A stretch of DNA of 64,000 bases from positions 124,001-188,000 of the forward strand of contig JAVDPD010000006.1 of the NCBI GenBank assembly GCA_031296935.1, in the 5' to 3' direction. The translations under genes were made by a program, and so were the position numbers. Source of the DNA: Cerasicoccus maritimus. Its GTDB lineage: Bacteria; Verrucomicrobiota; Verrucomicrobiia; Opitutales; Cerasicoccaceae. Under the pieces are notes generated by a model. That model saw only the letters and a list, made by a program, of their open reading frames with translations, did no database searches and was not told the origin of the DNA. Shown piece after piece: positions 42,182 to 51,937 of the stretch; position 1 is the first letter of the stretch; each line of letters starts with the position of its first letter.

Positions 42182-42826
42182 ATGGAAACTGAACCCGTCG
42201 TCTCTCCGCAAATGTGGACCGCGCTGGCAATCATGCTTTTGCTTTTGCTGGGCGGCGCGGTGGTCTCGATCATGTATAGCTTCAAGCTGCATGGGCGCAT
42301 TGTGCATCAGTTTCGTTTGCTGGGGGAAAAGTTCGGCATCGAGCTGGAGATCCCCAAGGCGACGATGGGTGGGCTCTATCGCCGCAACCCCACGCTTTAC
42401 GGACGTTGCCGCGGGCATGAGATGTCGATCTATCCGCATGGCTACGGCCTGGATAATACGCGTCAAACCGATGTCGCGGTGCGCATCACCACGCGGGCCA
42501 GTGCCAAGCTTCACCTGACCTTGGCCAAGCGCAACTTGTCCGGCAAGTTGGGGCAAGTTGGCCGGCTCAAGGAGATCAAAACGGGCGATGTAAAGTTCGA
42601 CGAGGTGTTCTCGCTCAAGAGCAATGACCCAGAGGCGGCGCTGGCGATTTTTAACGAAGAGTGGCGCGGCAAAGTGATGGCTGAATGGCCGGCCGAGGAC
42701 TCCTTTTTATCGCTGGATAAAAGCATCCTCACTCACCTGAAGTCGGGTCTGCCCTACGAGGACAAGGCGCGCTTAGAGTTGGAAGCGATGGCGGAGTTCT
42801 GCCTCGATTTTTCGGACAATATTTAG
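42182..42826 (+). CDS. Hypothetical membrane-anchored protein
   Basis: The 214-aa protein has one N-terminal transmembrane helix (about 12-34) and a soluble domain with many Arg/Lys residues (NPTLYGRCRGHEMSIYPHG). I do not recognise a family. It ends 2 bases before the stop of the convergent TPR gene, and no terminator fits between them. Confidence 0.6.
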   Translation: METEPVVSPQMWTALAIMLLLLLGGAVVSIMYSFKLHGRIVHQFRLLGEKFGIELEIPKATMGGLYRRNPTLYGRCRGHEMSIYPHGYGLDNTRQTDVAVRITTRASAKLHLTLAKRNLSGKLGQVGRLKEIKTGDVKFDEVFSLKSNDPEAALAIFNEEWRGKVMAEWPAEDSFLSLDKSILTHLKSGLPYEDKARLELEAMAEFCLDFSDNI

Positions 42827-42828
42827 CG

Positions 42829-44082
42829 CTAGAAATCCCGGGCAAGAATGCTGGGCCCAATCCAGCTGAAAGCGACGAGGATGAAGATTGCTGTGTCGCG
42901 TACTAAGTGGATTTGTGGAATTTCGTAACCGGCAAAATGCATGTAGGCCGAGATAAGCAGCAGCGCCATGCAAACGAAAGAAATGGTCAAGCAGATGCCC
43001 AGCTTTTTGCCTTTAAAACGGCCCGCGTAGGCAAGTGGTAAACTTGTCAGTAGGAAGCCGATGCCGGTGAGAAAGAGTGGGTTCGGTTCATACAGCGCAA
43101 AGTACAGCAGCGTGATGCTGAAGCCCAGGTAGCAGGTGAAGGCGACGGCGGCCGAGATCCATTTTTGGGAAGTCGTCAGGATGCGGCGTCCCCGGCGCGA
43201 GAGCATGAGCAGCAGGTTGAAAATCGCGTCGCCAGCCCAAGTCAGGAGCACGAGGCACATCCACAGACTGATGATTATGCCTGCCTCCATTAAGTGGCCA
43301 CGCGCCACGAGGGTGCGCCAAGAAACCTGATAGACGAGGTAGGCCCCGATGAGGACGCCAACCCGGCTAATCGGCCTGAGACCGGTCATGAAAAATGAAT
43401 ACGCGAGCAGGGCGCCGTAGATGCTGCTTTTCGCCTTCATAGCGGCGATCAGGCCATCGCGCGCATACGAGTAGTTGGGCTCGCGGCGGAGTGCTTCGGT
43501 AAAGTGGTTCAGCGCGGATTCGCGGTCGCCGGCCTGTAGTTTTGCCCAACCGGCGTTGGTGTGGGTATAGACGTCTTCCGGGTCGTTGGCGAGGGCGTGC
43601 TCGATGGTCTCGAAGGCCTCGCTGTTTTTGTTGAGGAAGAGCAGGGCGCGGGCCCGCGCGTTGATGCAGTTGCTGTCTTCGGGGTCGACCTTGAGGCCGT
43701 CGTTGGCAAATTGGAGGGCTTTCAGCCAGTCGCCGTCGGCACCGTAGGTCCACGCAAGCACGCCGTAAACGGCGGCGTTATCGGGGCTCATGCGGAGGGC
43801 GAGTTCGCCGTCGGAGCGCGCTTGTTTGATGCGCTTGAGGTCTATATAAATCCGGGCGCGGGTGATGAAGCACTCAGGCTCGTCAGGGGCCATGCCGATG
43901 GCGCGGTTGATGGACTCCAGGGCTTCCATGGGCTGGTCCTGCTGGATTGCAGCCTGAGCGATGATGATGTGTGCGCCGACGGAATGCGGGTCCGTCGACA
44001 AAGCTTCTTGCGCGGCGGCTCGAGCGTCCTTGAACCGCCGGATGTTGAGCAGTTCCCACGCGCGGTTGAGAGTCTCCGTCAT
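42829..44082 (-). CDS. TPR protein with C-terminal membrane helices
   Basis: The 417-aa protein has tandem tetratricopeptide repeats over about residues 5-210, with consensus-like ALESINRAIGMAPDEPECFITRARIYIDL and TNAGWAKLQAGDRESALNHFTEALRREP. About six hydrophobic helices follow (220-415). The start codon directly follows the stop of the AAA gene (TAGATG), so they are coupled. TPRs mediate protein contacts; the pair may form a membrane-tethered AAA machine. Confidence 0.75.
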   Translation of the reverse strand: MTETLNRAWELLNIRRFKDARAAAQEALSTDPHSVGAHIIIAQAAIQQDQPMEALESINRAIGMAPDEPECFITRARIYIDLKRIKQARSDGELALRMSPDNAAVYGVLAWTYGADGDWLKALQFANDGLKVDPEDSNCINARARALLFLNKNSEAFETIEHALANDPEDVYTHTNAGWAKLQAGDRESALNHFTEALRREPNYSYARDGLIAAMKAKSSIYGALLAYSFFMTGLRPISRVGVLIGAYLVYQVSWRTLVARGHLMEAGIIISLWMCLVLLTWAGDAIFNLLLMLSRRGRRILTTSQKWISAAVAFTCYLGFSITLLYFALYEPNPLFLTGIGFLLTSLPLAYAGRFKGKKLGICLTISFVCMALLLISAYMHFAGYEIPQIHLVRDTAIFILVAFSWIGPSILARDF

Positions 44083-45435
44083 CTAGCGTTTCACTTTTAG
44101 ATGGTCCAGAATGTCGTCGTATAGCCCGCTCTGGTTGGCGTAGAGCGCATAATTTTTTGCCGTGGCAAACCACTCGCGGGTGCTGGGCTTGATGCGTTTG
44201 GCGGCCTTGATCAAGTCCTTGGTGGTGAGGGGAACGAGGTCGCCCTTTTTCATCGCCTCTTCCAGCTTGGCTTCGATGGCTTCATCGACGAGGCCCTTGA
44301 TGTCTGCGCCGGAGAAGCCGTCGGTTTTCTTGGCCACGGCTTGGTAGTCGATGCGGTCCACCGGCTTGTTGAGCAGCATGACTTCCAAAATTGCGGCGCG
44401 GGCCGGCATGTCGGGCGGCGGCACGAAGATGATGCGGTCGAAGCGGCCGGGGCGGCGGAACGCGGAGTCCAGGTGCCACGGGGCATTGGTAGCGGCGAGC
44501 ACCAGCAGGCCTTCGTTGTCGGAGTCGACCCCATCGAGCTCGGATAGAAACTGGTTAATGGTGTTGCGGCCGGCGCTTTGCTTGAGGTCCGAACGGCTGG
44601 CACCGAGGGCGTCCACTTCGTCGAAAAAGAGCACGCTGGGCGTGTGGCTACGGGCTTGGTTGAAAATCTCGTGGAGGTTCTTTTCGCTCTGGCCGATCCA
44701 CATGTCGAGCACGTCGTGCAGGCCGACAGCCATGAAACTAGCCTTGACCTCGCCAGCGGTCGCGCGGGCCAGAAGGGTTTTGCCGCAGCCGGGAGGGCCG
44801 TAGAGCAGAATGCCGCCGCCTACCGATTTGCCATAGGCCTTGAACAGTTCGGCATTGGCCAGCGGGTGGATGACCTTCATGCGAATCTGATCCTTGACGT
44901 AGTCCATACCGCCGACGTGGTCGAAGGTCATATCCGGCTCCTCGGTCTCCAAGAACCCGGCGCCGGGGATATCTCCAGCGGGCAGGCGCATTGGGCCGTC
45001 GCTGTCGTCATCGGTGTCTTCCATGAGGAAGGGGGCGAGCTCTTCGTCGAGTGACTCGTCCTGGTAATCCGGGTAGTCGTCAAGGAGGCCGCGGTAAATT
45101 TTGGCCGCTTTCATGAGCTCGGTCGTTTGGGAAAGCACGCGGGCGTAGAGGAGTTGGCCCGCGGGCGTCAGGCGCTTGGCGCGCTCCATGGACTCGAGGA
45201 CGACGAGCGCTTCGGACTGCTTGCGCTGTTGGAAGTAGGCTTCGGCGAGTTGCACGTTGAGCTCGTTATTGTTGGCCTCAAGCTTGAGGGCTTCGCGGAA
45301 TTCTTCTTCCGCTGCAGTGAATCGACCGAGTTTCATCAGGCGTGAGCCTAAATGCTGCCGCAGCGCGACGTTCTCCGGTGAGAATGAGAGCGCCTGTCGT
45401 AGCGCCTGAATTTCCTCAGGTTCATCAGTAGCCAT
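44083..45435 (-). CDS. AAA+ ATPase with N-terminal TPR region (Cdc48/FtsH-like core)
   Basis: The 450-aa protein has an N-terminal TPR-like region (about 5-110, FSPENVALRQHLGSRLMKLGRFTAAEEEFREAL), an acidic linker (about 120-150), and an AAA domain. The AAA domain has Walker A YGPPGCGKTLLA, Walker B VLFFDEVDALG, sensor 1 in LLVLAATNAPW, and the second-region-of-homology arginines in RRPGRFDRIIF. No protease domain is fused. It would unfold or remodel proteins together with the coupled TPR membrane protein. Confidence 0.85.
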   Translation of the reverse strand: MATDEPEEIQALRQALSFSPENVALRQHLGSRLMKLGRFTAAEEEFREALKLEANNNELNVQLAEAYFQQRKQSEALVVLESMERAKRLTPAGQLLYARVLSQTTELMKAAKIYRGLLDDYPDYQDESLDEELAPFLMEDTDDDSDGPMRLPAGDIPGAGFLETEEPDMTFDHVGGMDYVKDQIRMKVIHPLANAELFKAYGKSVGGGILLYGPPGCGKTLLARATAGEVKASFMAVGLHDVLDMWIGQSEKNLHEIFNQARSHTPSVLFFDEVDALGASRSDLKQSAGRNTINQFLSELDGVDSDNEGLLVLAATNAPWHLDSAFRRPGRFDRIIFVPPPDMPARAAILEVMLLNKPVDRIDYQAVAKKTDGFSGADIKGLVDEAIEAKLEEAMKKGDLVPLTTKDLIKAAKRIKPSTREWFATAKNYALYANQSGLYDDILDHLKVKR

Positions 45436-45558
45436 AGTAAAATTCTATCCTCCTAAATTATGACTTAGGGTCAATTCTGTAGTTTCTATTAGTGAAACTG
45501 CTCGCGCCTAAGCCAGCAATAGACCTGAACAGTTTGAATGCCCCGCATTTTTGACCGC

Positions 45559-45591
45559 GAAAAAAAAAACGAGCCGGCGGACCGACTCGTT
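45559..45591 (-). terminator. Terminator of accA
   Basis: AACGAGCCGG (45568-45577) pairs with CCGACTCGTT (45582-45591) with one wobble around a 4-base loop. Ten A's on the left give a U-tract on the minus strand. Confidence 0.85.
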
Positions 45592-45616
45592 TCTGAAAAA
45601 TCTTTGAAGTTGCGAG

Positions 45617-46588
45617 TTAGGCGCCGGCTTCGGTGAACTGGCCCATGGCGCGGAACTTCGCGTAGCGGCCGTCGAGGAGTGCCTTGGTGCTCTTTTTTTT
45701 GAGCTTGGCCAGGTTGGCTTCGAGCGCGAGCTTGAGGTTGGCTGCGGCGAGCTTGGGATCCACGTGCGCACCGCCCAAGGGTTCATCGACGACTTCATCG
45801 ACCACGCCGAGCTCGATGAGCTTGTCGGCGGTGATCTTCAACGCCTCGGCGGCGCGGGGGGCGTGGACGCGGTCCTTCCAGAGGATCGCGGCGCAGCCTT
45901 CCGGCGAAATGACCGAGTAGTAGGCGTTGTCCATGATCAAAATGCGATCCGCCACGGCAATGCCGAGCGCGCCACCGGAGCCTCCTTCACCGATAACGGT
46001 GGCGATGATCGGCACGGTCAGGGCGCTCATTTCGCGGATGTTGACCGCGATGGCCTCGGCCACGTGGCGCTCTTCCGCGCCAATGCCGGGGTAGGCCCCG
46101 GGGGTGTCGATCAGGGCGATGATCGGCATCTTGAACTTTTCCGCCATTTCCATCAGGCGCAGGGCCTTGCGGTAGCCTTCCGGGTTGGGGCAGCCGAAGT
46201 TGCGGGCCAGGTTTTCCTTGGTGGAGCGGCCTTTTTGCTGGGCGATGATCATCACGGGCTCGCCATTGAGGAAGGCCGGGCCGCCAATGATGGCCTGGTC
46301 GTCCATGAAGCGGCGGTCGCCGTGGAGCTCCTGAAAGTCGTCAAAAATCGCGTCGATGTAGTCGAGCGAGTAGGGGCGCTGCGGGTGGCGCGCCAGCTGG
46401 ATCTTTTGCCAGGGCGTGAGGTTGGCGTGGATGCGCTTGCGGGTTTCCTCGATCTTTGCGTTGATCGCTTTGATCTCTGCGGACACGTCGAGCTGAGACT
46501 CCTCGGACATGCGCTGGAGGTTCTCGAGCTGTAGCTGGAGCTCGTGGATGGGCTTTTCAAAATCGAGGGTGTGCTTCGGTTTTTCCAT
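45617..46588 (-). CDS. accA: Acetyl-CoA carboxylase carboxyltransferase subunit alpha
   Basis: The 323-aa protein starts MEKPKHTLDFEKPIHELQLQLENLQ (ATG 46588; the frame to 46723 runs into element D). It has the AccA helical N-terminus and the crotonase-like core with RHPQRPYSLDYIDAIFDDFQELHGDR, IALIDTPGAYPGIGAEERHVAEAIA, and VIGEGGSGGALGIAVADRI. It makes malonyl-CoA with AccD and AccBC. It is monocistronic. Confidence 0.95.
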   Translation of the reverse strand: MEKPKHTLDFEKPIHELQLQLENLQRMSEESQLDVSAEIKAINAKIEETRKRIHANLTPWQKIQLARHPQRPYSLDYIDAIFDDFQELHGDRRFMDDQAIIGGPAFLNGEPVMIIAQQKGRSTKENLARNFGCPNPEGYRKALRLMEMAEKFKMPIIALIDTPGAYPGIGAEERHVAEAIAVNIREMSALTVPIIATVIGEGGSGGALGIAVADRILIMDNAYYSVISPEGCAAILWKDRVHAPRAAEALKITADKLIELGVVDEVVDEPLGGAHVDPKLAAANLKLALEANLAKLKKKSTKALLDGRYAKFRAMGQFTEAGA

Positions 46589-46977
46589 AGCGTTAAGCGG
46601 GGGACTATTTCGAGGGAGGAGCTTCAGGTCAAATCCAAAGGCAACTGTTTGAAACGTCTTGGAAACGATTTTTCTTATGAGAATGATGTTTTCACAAGCG
46701 TTGTTTTCCACAGAAGGATACAAAGAGAACGAAGCCCCAAGACGGTTACGGCTTTGTTTGCTTCGTTAACTTCTGTTCAATAAATGTTCTCCAGCGTCTT
46801 TTCGGAGGGTCGAAACTCCCTTCTGGACTACCCGGCGAAACTTTCAATCCGGGCTTGATCTTATTGGCGGCATTCGTTTGGCTGAACGGCTTTTCCACCG
46901 CGGAATTCCGCACAGTATACCTTTGGGCCGTTTCTTGAGAGCGGCCAGTTAATCAACACCGAAACCACCCAATCCAC
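46589..46977. other. Divergent accA-tig intergenic region
   Basis: About 390 bases hold promoters of both genes, inverted-repeat element D (46704-46780), and a possible hairpin CCCGG...CCGGG in the tig leader. No gene or RNA is recognised. Confidence 0.5.
46704..46780. mobile_element. Degenerate inverted-repeat element D upstream of accA (77 bp)
   Basis: The left side TTTTCCACAGAAGGATACAA and right side ending CGTTAACTTCTGTTCAA are weak matches to the A/B/C arms; GAACGAAGCC pairs with GGCTTTGTTTGC only partly. It looks like an old copy. Confidence 0.5.
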
Positions 46978-48321
46978 GTGAAAGTTACCGTCGAAGACGT
47001 CAACGATACGCGCAAGAAAGTCCACGTCAGCATCGATGCAGACGAAATTGCTGCCGAGTCCAAGAGCATCCTTAGCCAGTTCGCCAAGAGCGCCAAGCTT
47101 CCAGGCTTCCGCCCTGGTAAGGCTCCGGTTAACCTGATCCAGGGCAAATACAAGAACGAGATCAAGAGTGAGCTCAACCGCAAGCTCACCGGCGATGCCT
47201 ATCAAGAGGCTGTGAAGGAATCCGGGCTTGATGTATATGGTGTTGTAGCAATGGACGGTGGCGACATCGAAGCCGGCGCTCCTGGCGCAGAAATGTCCTT
47301 CACTTTTGACATCCGCCCCACCTTCGAACTGCCCGAATACAAGGGGGTCGCCGTTACCGTGCCCAAGGCCGAGGTGACCGAAGACGAATTCCTCCAGACC
47401 AAGGACTATATCCTCAACCAACGCGCCGAATACAACGTGTGCGAAAAGGCTGCCGAAAAGGGCGACTATGTTAAGGTGTCCTATGAAGGCAAGATCGGCG
47501 AAGAACGCATTGCCGACCTCGTGGAAGACAAGAAGATTTACGGCACCCAGACCAACACTTGGGAACAGGCTGGTGATGAGCATTCCCCGGGCGTGCGCGC
47601 CGTGGTGGACGCCCTCTTAGGCATGTCCGCTGGCGACAAGAAGGACGTGGAGCAAGTGTTCGCTGACGACTTCGAAGTCGAAGCCCTCCAGGGCAAGACC
47701 GCTACTTACGCGATCGAAGTGCACGAAGTACGCGAAAAGAAGCTTCCCGAAATGGACGAAGAGTTCCTCAAGGGCTTCCAAGTCGAGACCGTTGAGCAGT
47801 GGGAAGAGCGCATTAAGGAAGACATCAAGGGCCAGAAGCTTCAGCACGCCAACGGACAGAAGCGCCAGCAGCTTATTGACCACCTGATCGGCCTCATCGA
47901 CATCGCGGTGCCGGAAAGCGCGATCGACAACGAGCGCGAAGTCATCCTCCGCCAGCACGTTGAGCAAGCCATCCAGCAGGGCGCAACCGAGGAGCAGCTT
48001 GAAGAGCACAAGGAGTCTCTCTTTGGCCAAGCCGGCGAAGCCGCCGTCAAGCGTGTAAAGACCCAGTTCGTCCTCGGCCGCATTGCCGAAGCGGAAGAAA
48101 TCAAGGTCGAGAACGAAGACATGCAGCGCGCGATCATGAACCAGGCGATGCAGACCCGCACCGCCCCGGACAAGATCGTGAAAGAACTTCAGAAGAGCCA
48201 AGACCAGCTCCGCGAGCTCCAGCGCGCCGTTCTTTTCGAGAAGACGCTTGATTTTCTGATCGAACAGGCGAGCGTTACGGAAGTCGAACCTGAGGCCGAA
48301 GCAGCCACTGCTGAAGCCTAG
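46978..48321 (+). CDS. tig: Trigger factor
   Basis: The 447-aa ribosome-associated chaperone starts at GTG 46978 (MKVTVEDVNDTRKKV). The N-terminal ribosome-binding domain includes GFRPGKAPVNLI, near the usual G-F-R-x-G-K signature. The central PPIase (FKBP-like) domain lies at about 160-245 (GDYVKVSYEGKIGEE), and the C-terminal helical domain reaches the end. It heads the classic tig-clpP-clpX order. An Ala/Glu tail closes it. Confidence 0.95.
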   Translation: MKVTVEDVNDTRKKVHVSIDADEIAAESKSILSQFAKSAKLPGFRPGKAPVNLIQGKYKNEIKSELNRKLTGDAYQEAVKESGLDVYGVVAMDGGDIEAGAPGAEMSFTFDIRPTFELPEYKGVAVTVPKAEVTEDEFLQTKDYILNQRAEYNVCEKAAEKGDYVKVSYEGKIGEERIADLVEDKKIYGTQTNTWEQAGDEHSPGVRAVVDALLGMSAGDKKDVEQVFADDFEVEALQGKTATYAIEVHEVREKKLPEMDEEFLKGFQVETVEQWEERIKEDIKGQKLQHANGQKRQQLIDHLIGLIDIAVPESAIDNEREVILRQHVEQAIQQGATEEQLEEHKESLFGQAGEAAVKRVKTQFVLGRIAEAEEIKVENEDMQRAIMNQAMQTRTAPDKIVKELQKSQDQLRELQRAVLFEKTLDFLIEQASVTEVEPEAEAATAEA

Positions 48322-48395
48322 GAAGCATCTGGGTTCTTTTACAGGTTGATGGCGGAAAATTACCTTCCGTCTTGCGATGCGATGAAAATGAGGGT

Positions 48396-48485
48396 TCACT
48401 GCGTAGTGATCCGCTTGTGAGCCATGCGCTTATGGGCGATCTGGCTACGTTTCGCAGCTTTCATTTTCATACGCACCATCAACAT
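48396..48485 (-). CDS. Possible small basic protein (29 aa)
   Basis: A short open frame antisense in the tig-clpP gap encodes MLMVRMKMKAAKRSQIAHKR followed by nine residues ending ITTQ. AGGA lies about nine bases upstream on the minus strand. It is very basic, like tiny ribosome-associated proteins, but I cannot match a family; an internal ATG at 48470 is an alternative start. Confidence 0.3.
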   Translation of the reverse strand: MLMVRMKMKAAKRSQIAHKRMAHKRITTQ

Positions 48486-48526
48486 TTTAGATTTCCTGAC
48501 ACTTCCAAAGTGATAGATTCCCAATC

Positions 48527-49120
48527 ATGAGCTATATTATTCCATTTGTTACAGAGCGCGACGGGCGTGGAGAACGTCGTGATGATATCTACAGCCGCCT
48601 GCTGCGCGACCGCATTATTTTCCTTGGCACGCCGATTTATGATGAGGTTGCCAACGCTGTCGTCGCCCAACTGCTCTTCTTGCAAATGGAAGATCCTAAG
48701 AAGGATATCCATCTTTATATCAACTCACCGGGTGGCAGCGTTACCGCAGGCATGGCGATCTACGACACGATCAACTTCATGCACTGCGACGTGGTGACCT
48801 ACTGTGTGGGCATGGCCGCAAGCATGGGCACTGTGCTCCTGGCAGCTGGCTCCAAGGGCAAGCGTTATGCGCTGCCGAATAGCCGTGTGATGATCCACCA
48901 GCCGACCGGCGGTGCCACGGGCCAAACGTCGGACATCTCTATTGCCGCCAAGGAAATCATACGCTGGCGCAATACGCTCAACGATGTTCTGGCCAACCAC
49001 ACCAACAAGTCTGCTGAACAAATCATGCAGGACAGCGATCGCGATTACTACATGACCGCGGACGAAGCCTGTGAGTATGGTATTGTTGATCAGGTGATTA
49101 AGCAAAAGCCGAAGGGCTAA
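48527..49120 (+). CDS. clpP: ATP-dependent Clp protease proteolytic subunit
   Basis: The 197-aa serine protease shows the catalytic Ser in [14 protein letters not shown] (about residue 96), His in MIHQPTGG, and the Asp region [11 protein letters not shown]. The N-terminus [30 protein letters not shown] is typical. It forms the tetradecameric chamber that works with ClpX encoded next. Confidence 0.96.
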   Translation: MSYIIPFVTERDGRGERRDDIYSRLLRDRIIFLGTPIYDEVANAVVAQLLFLQMEDPKKDIHLYINSPGGSVTAGMAIYDTINFMHCDVVTYCVGMAASMGTVLLAAGSKGKRYALPNSRVMIHQPTGGATGQTSDISIAAKEIIRWRNTLNDVLANHTNKSAEQIMQDSDRDYYMTADEACEYGIVDQVIKQKPKG

Positions 49121-49194
49121 TTGGGCTTTTTGCCGTATCAGGCTTTGTTACTTGCCTGTTCTGTCGATAAATAGTAACGTTTGTCCCTTTCGTT

Positions 49195-50532
49195 ATGGCT
49201 AAATCCACCAAAATGACCTTCTGCTCTTTCTGCGGCAAATCGCAGAACGAAGTCCGCAAGATGATTGCTGGGCCGGCGGGAGTCTACATTTGCGACTCCT
49301 GTGTTAATGTCTGCAAGACCATCATTGACAGGGAATTGCGGGATGAGCCTGCGAAAGGAACACCTCCGCCGAGCAACGATTTTGCCGTCAAATTGGTCAA
49401 GCCCTCTGAAATTAAGGCTCGGCTGGATGAGCATATCGTTGGGCAAGAGCACGCGAAGAAGGTTTTGTCCGTCGCGGTTTATAACCACTACAAGCGACTG
49501 CAAAACGAGGAAATTTCCGAAGACCTCGCCATCGCTGAGTTCAGCGAAGTTTCCATCGAGAAGAGCAATGTGCTGCTCGTCGGCCCGACTGGTTCGGGCA
49601 AGACGCTGCTCGCGCGCACGCTCGCGGAGATGCTGGAAGTGCCGTTTGCCATCGCCGACGCCACCACGCTGACCGAAGCCGGTTACGTGGGCGAAGACGT
49701 GGAAAACATCGTTTTACGCCTCCTGCAGTCCGCCAATTTCGACGTCAAAAGCGCCGAGCGCGGCATCATCTACGTCGACGAAATCGACAAGATCGGCCGT
49801 AAGACGGACAATGTTTCCATCACCCGCGACGTGTCGGGCGAAGGCGTTCAGCAGGCGCTGCTCAAGATTATCGAAGGCACGGTGTGTAATGTTCCGCCGC
49901 AGGGTGGCCGCAAGCATCCAAATCAGGAATACATCCAGGTCAACACCGCGAACATCCTCTTCGTCTGCGGCGGCGCATTCGTCGGCCTCGACAAGCTCAT
50001 TTCCGACCGCGCAGGTAAGAAGGTGCTTGGTTTCGACATTACTGGCGAAAAGGCCTATGTGCCGCAGCGTGACGAGATCATGCGCGAAGTTCAGCCAGAA
50101 GACCTCGTGAAGTTTGGCATGATTCCCGAGTTCATCGGCCGCTTGCCGATAGTCTCCGTGCTCAACGAGCTAACCCTCGAAGACCTCGAATACATTTTGA
50201 CCGAGCCCAAGAATGCAATGGTCAAGCAATACTCCAAGCTATTGGCCATGGAGGGCGTCAAACTGCGCTTCTCGCGCGACGCCATCAGTGCGCTTGCCGA
50301 AAAAGCATTGGAGCTCAAGACCGGTGCCCGCGCGCTGCGTTCGATCATGGAAAAGCTCATGCTCGACGTCATGTATGAGATCCCTCAGGACTCAACGATC
50401 GAAGAGTGCCTCGTGACCGCAGCCACCGTTCGCCACGGCCACCGCCCGCAACTCAAGCGCGGCGAACAAACCGCCGAATCGCCGTCCGAGCCCAGCTCCA
50501 CCCCCACCAGCCAAGACAACGACGCCGCCTAG
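49195..50532 (+). CDS. clpX: ATP-dependent Clp protease ATP-binding subunit ClpX
   Basis: The 445-aa AAA+ unfoldase has an N-terminal C4 zinc finger (FCSFCGKSQ, then YICDSC), Walker [13 protein letters not shown], Walker [12 protein letters not shown], and the [18 protein letters not shown] sensor-2 helix. It recognises and threads substrates into ClpP. The C-terminal Ser/Thr/Pro-rich tail is variable in the family. Paired hairpins follow the stop. Confidence 0.96.
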   Translation: MAKSTKMTFCSFCGKSQNEVRKMIAGPAGVYICDSCVNVCKTIIDRELRDEPAKGTPPPSNDFAVKLVKPSEIKARLDEHIVGQEHAKKVLSVAVYNHYKRLQNEEISEDLAIAEFSEVSIEKSNVLLVGPTGSGKTLLARTLAEMLEVPFAIADATTLTEAGYVGEDVENIVLRLLQSANFDVKSAERGIIYVDEIDKIGRKTDNVSITRDVSGEGVQQALLKIIEGTVCNVPPQGGRKHPNQEYIQVNTANILFVCGGAFVGLDKLISDRAGKKVLGFDITGEKAYVPQRDEIMREVQPEDLVKFGMIPEFIGRLPIVSVLNELTLEDLEYILTEPKNAMVKQYSKLLAMEGVKLRFSRDAISALAEKALELKTGARALRSIMEKLMLDVMYEIPQDSTIEECLVTAATVRHGHRPQLKRGEQTAESPSEPSSTPTSQDNDAA

Positions 50533-50574
50533 GCAACGTGCCGTTGCATCCATAGATTTGCGCATTGCGCAAAT
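50533..50574. repeat. Paired three-base-loop hairpins after clpX
   Basis: GCAACG-TGC-CGTTGC (50533-50547) overlaps no coding sequence and is followed by ATTTGCGC-ATT-GCGCAAAT (50556-50574). Both have perfect arms. Confidence 0.65.
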
Positions 50575-50747
50575 GGCTTATTGATCTGTCTGAAGCTAGG
50601 GCGACGCTTACAAGCGAGCCGGAGTTACATTCGATTAAGAAAGGTAGGGCGCAGTCTCCAGACAAGCCGCCACCTCCGAGCCAACGGATATTCAACCGTC
50701 TTCATTTTAGGCTATACAAACTTTCTGTTATTTGTCTTAAAGTCTTG

Positions 50748-50814
50748 ATGGCCAAGAGATACGAGCTGACCGAGGAACAATACGACTTAATCAAGGACCT
50801 GCTGCTAGGTAATA
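50748..50814 (+). pseudogene. IS5-family transposase start, interrupted
   Basis: The fragment encodes MAKRYELTEEQYDLIKDLL, the well-known start of IS5-group (IS1031/IS427-like) transposases. It is cut by the IS630-family element at 50815; only a short remnant (after 51995) may continue beyond it. The interval 50575-50747 has no recognised gene. Confidence 0.75.
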
Positions 50815-50847
50815 CTAATTCTCACATAAATCGAGAGTTATGAAATT

Positions 50848-51540
50848 TCATGAAGCGTTTGCTGAAGCGCGTGCCCATCCGTTACCAACGAGCTTGTTGA
50901 CCCGCCTCTTGTCTGCCCACCAGTCTTCTAGGTGTGCTGCGACGACTTGGTCTAGGGTTTCGATGCTTGGCCACAGTTTGTTGGCGGTGTGATCTTGGAT
51001 GAGATCCCAGAGTTTCTCGATCGGATTGAGCTCTGGGCTATACGCTGGCAGCATGATCGTGTGGACTCCCTCGGGGATGCTTGGGTGGCTGTCTTCGCTC
51101 GGATGGAAGCCCGCACCGTCCCAGACAACGACGTGCTCGTGCTCGGAAAATTCAGCTTTGATTTGTTCCAGGAAGGCCTGTGTCCATTCGAGATTGACGC
51201 TCGGGGTTTGGATAAAAACAGCTTCGCCATCGACGATGTCGAGCGCCCCGTAACAGTAGCTCCACGTGTATTTGCTCTGCCACAGTTTGTGCGGACGATG
51301 CCCTTTGAACGTCCAGACCCGACGCAGGTTTGGTAGCAGTCCATAGCGACTCTCATCGGCGAACCACACCTTGACCGGCAACGACTTACGAAGCGGCAAC
51401 GCCTTCAGTTTGCCATAAAACGAGCGCTTAAACTTTTCCGCTTTGATCGGGTTCCTCTTCTCGTGGACGGGGCGCGGTTCCGAGCGAAGTGACAAGACCG
51501 ACGCGTTGGCGGACCGGACCACCCGCAGCACCCCAGCCAC
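50848..51540 (-). CDS. IS630-family transposase, downstream frame (DDE catalytic part)
   Basis: The frame encodes the DDE catalytic domain: VWFADESRYGL (Asp), VVWDGAGFHP (Asp) and SPELNPIEKLW (Glu). It lacks the DNA-binding N-terminus, which is in the overlapping upstream frame. A run of eight A (minus strand, 51541-51548) immediately before the frame's GTG could allow slippage that joins the two, as known for IS630 elements; alternatively the gene is broken. Confidence 0.8.
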   Translation of the reverse strand: MAGVLRVVRSANASVLSLRSEPRPVHEKRNPIKAEKFKRSFYGKLKALPLRKSLPVKVWFADESRYGLLPNLRRVWTFKGHRPHKLWQSKYTWSYCYGALDIVDGEAVFIQTPSVNLEWTQAFLEQIKAEFSEHEHVVVWDGAGFHPSEDSHPSIPEGVHTIMLPAYSPELNPIEKLWDLIQDHTANKLWPSIETLDQVVAAHLEDWWADKRRVNKLVGNGWARASANAS

Positions 51541-51937
51541 TTTTTTTTAACCAACGCCAAACCGTTTTGTAGCTAAAGCGACGGCCAAAATGACTTTCAA
51601 GCTGCTGCTGAGCTTGCACGGCGGTGTTCCAGCGAGACGCTGCCAGGCCTTTCTTCAGAAACGCCTGCACATCCTCGTTGTAGTTAACTGATTTGGTGCC
51701 TTTGTAGCCACGATTTAAGACAGCCTCTAGACCGCCTTCGCGATAAGTCGCAAACCAACGATAAATCGTTGCCTTGCTCTTACCTACCGCTTCCGAGATG
51801 TCATCATCGCTCTTGCAAGGGTCGAACCCTAAACGCAACGCCACCAAGCGCTGCGTTCGCCATCCCGTTGCTTCTGTCTTCAACAGAGCCTGAATACGCT
51901 CACGATCTATATCGTTGCCTAAATGTCGTTTCCTCAC
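51428..51937 (-). CDS. IS630-family transposase, upstream frame (DNA-binding part)
   Basis: The 169-aa frame contains the helix-turn-helix region: RLVALRLGFDPCKSDDDISEAVGKSKATIYRWFATYREGGLEAVLNRG, and YKTVWRWLKKSGW, the usual end of the HTH part. It overlaps the downstream DDE frame by 113 bases. The A8 tract encodes KK in WLKKSGW. Confidence 0.78.
   Translation of the reverse strand: MRKRHLGNDIDRERIQALLKTEATGWRTQRLVALRLGFDPCKSDDDISEAVGKSKATIYRWFATYREGGLEAVLNRGYKGTKSVNYNEDVQAFLKKGLAASRWNTAVQAQQQLESHFGRRFSYKTVWRWLKKSGWGAAGGPVRQRVGLVTSLGTAPRPREEEPDQSGKV

Noticed and set aside
46781..46977. tRNA or riboswitch in the tig leader
   Set aside because: There are short complementary runs only; no cloverleaf or known riboswitch core could be built.
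50565..50843. 92-residue plus-strand frame after clpX as a complete gene
   Set aside because: Only its last third is meaningful, as the start of an IS5-family transposase cut by the IS630-family insertion.
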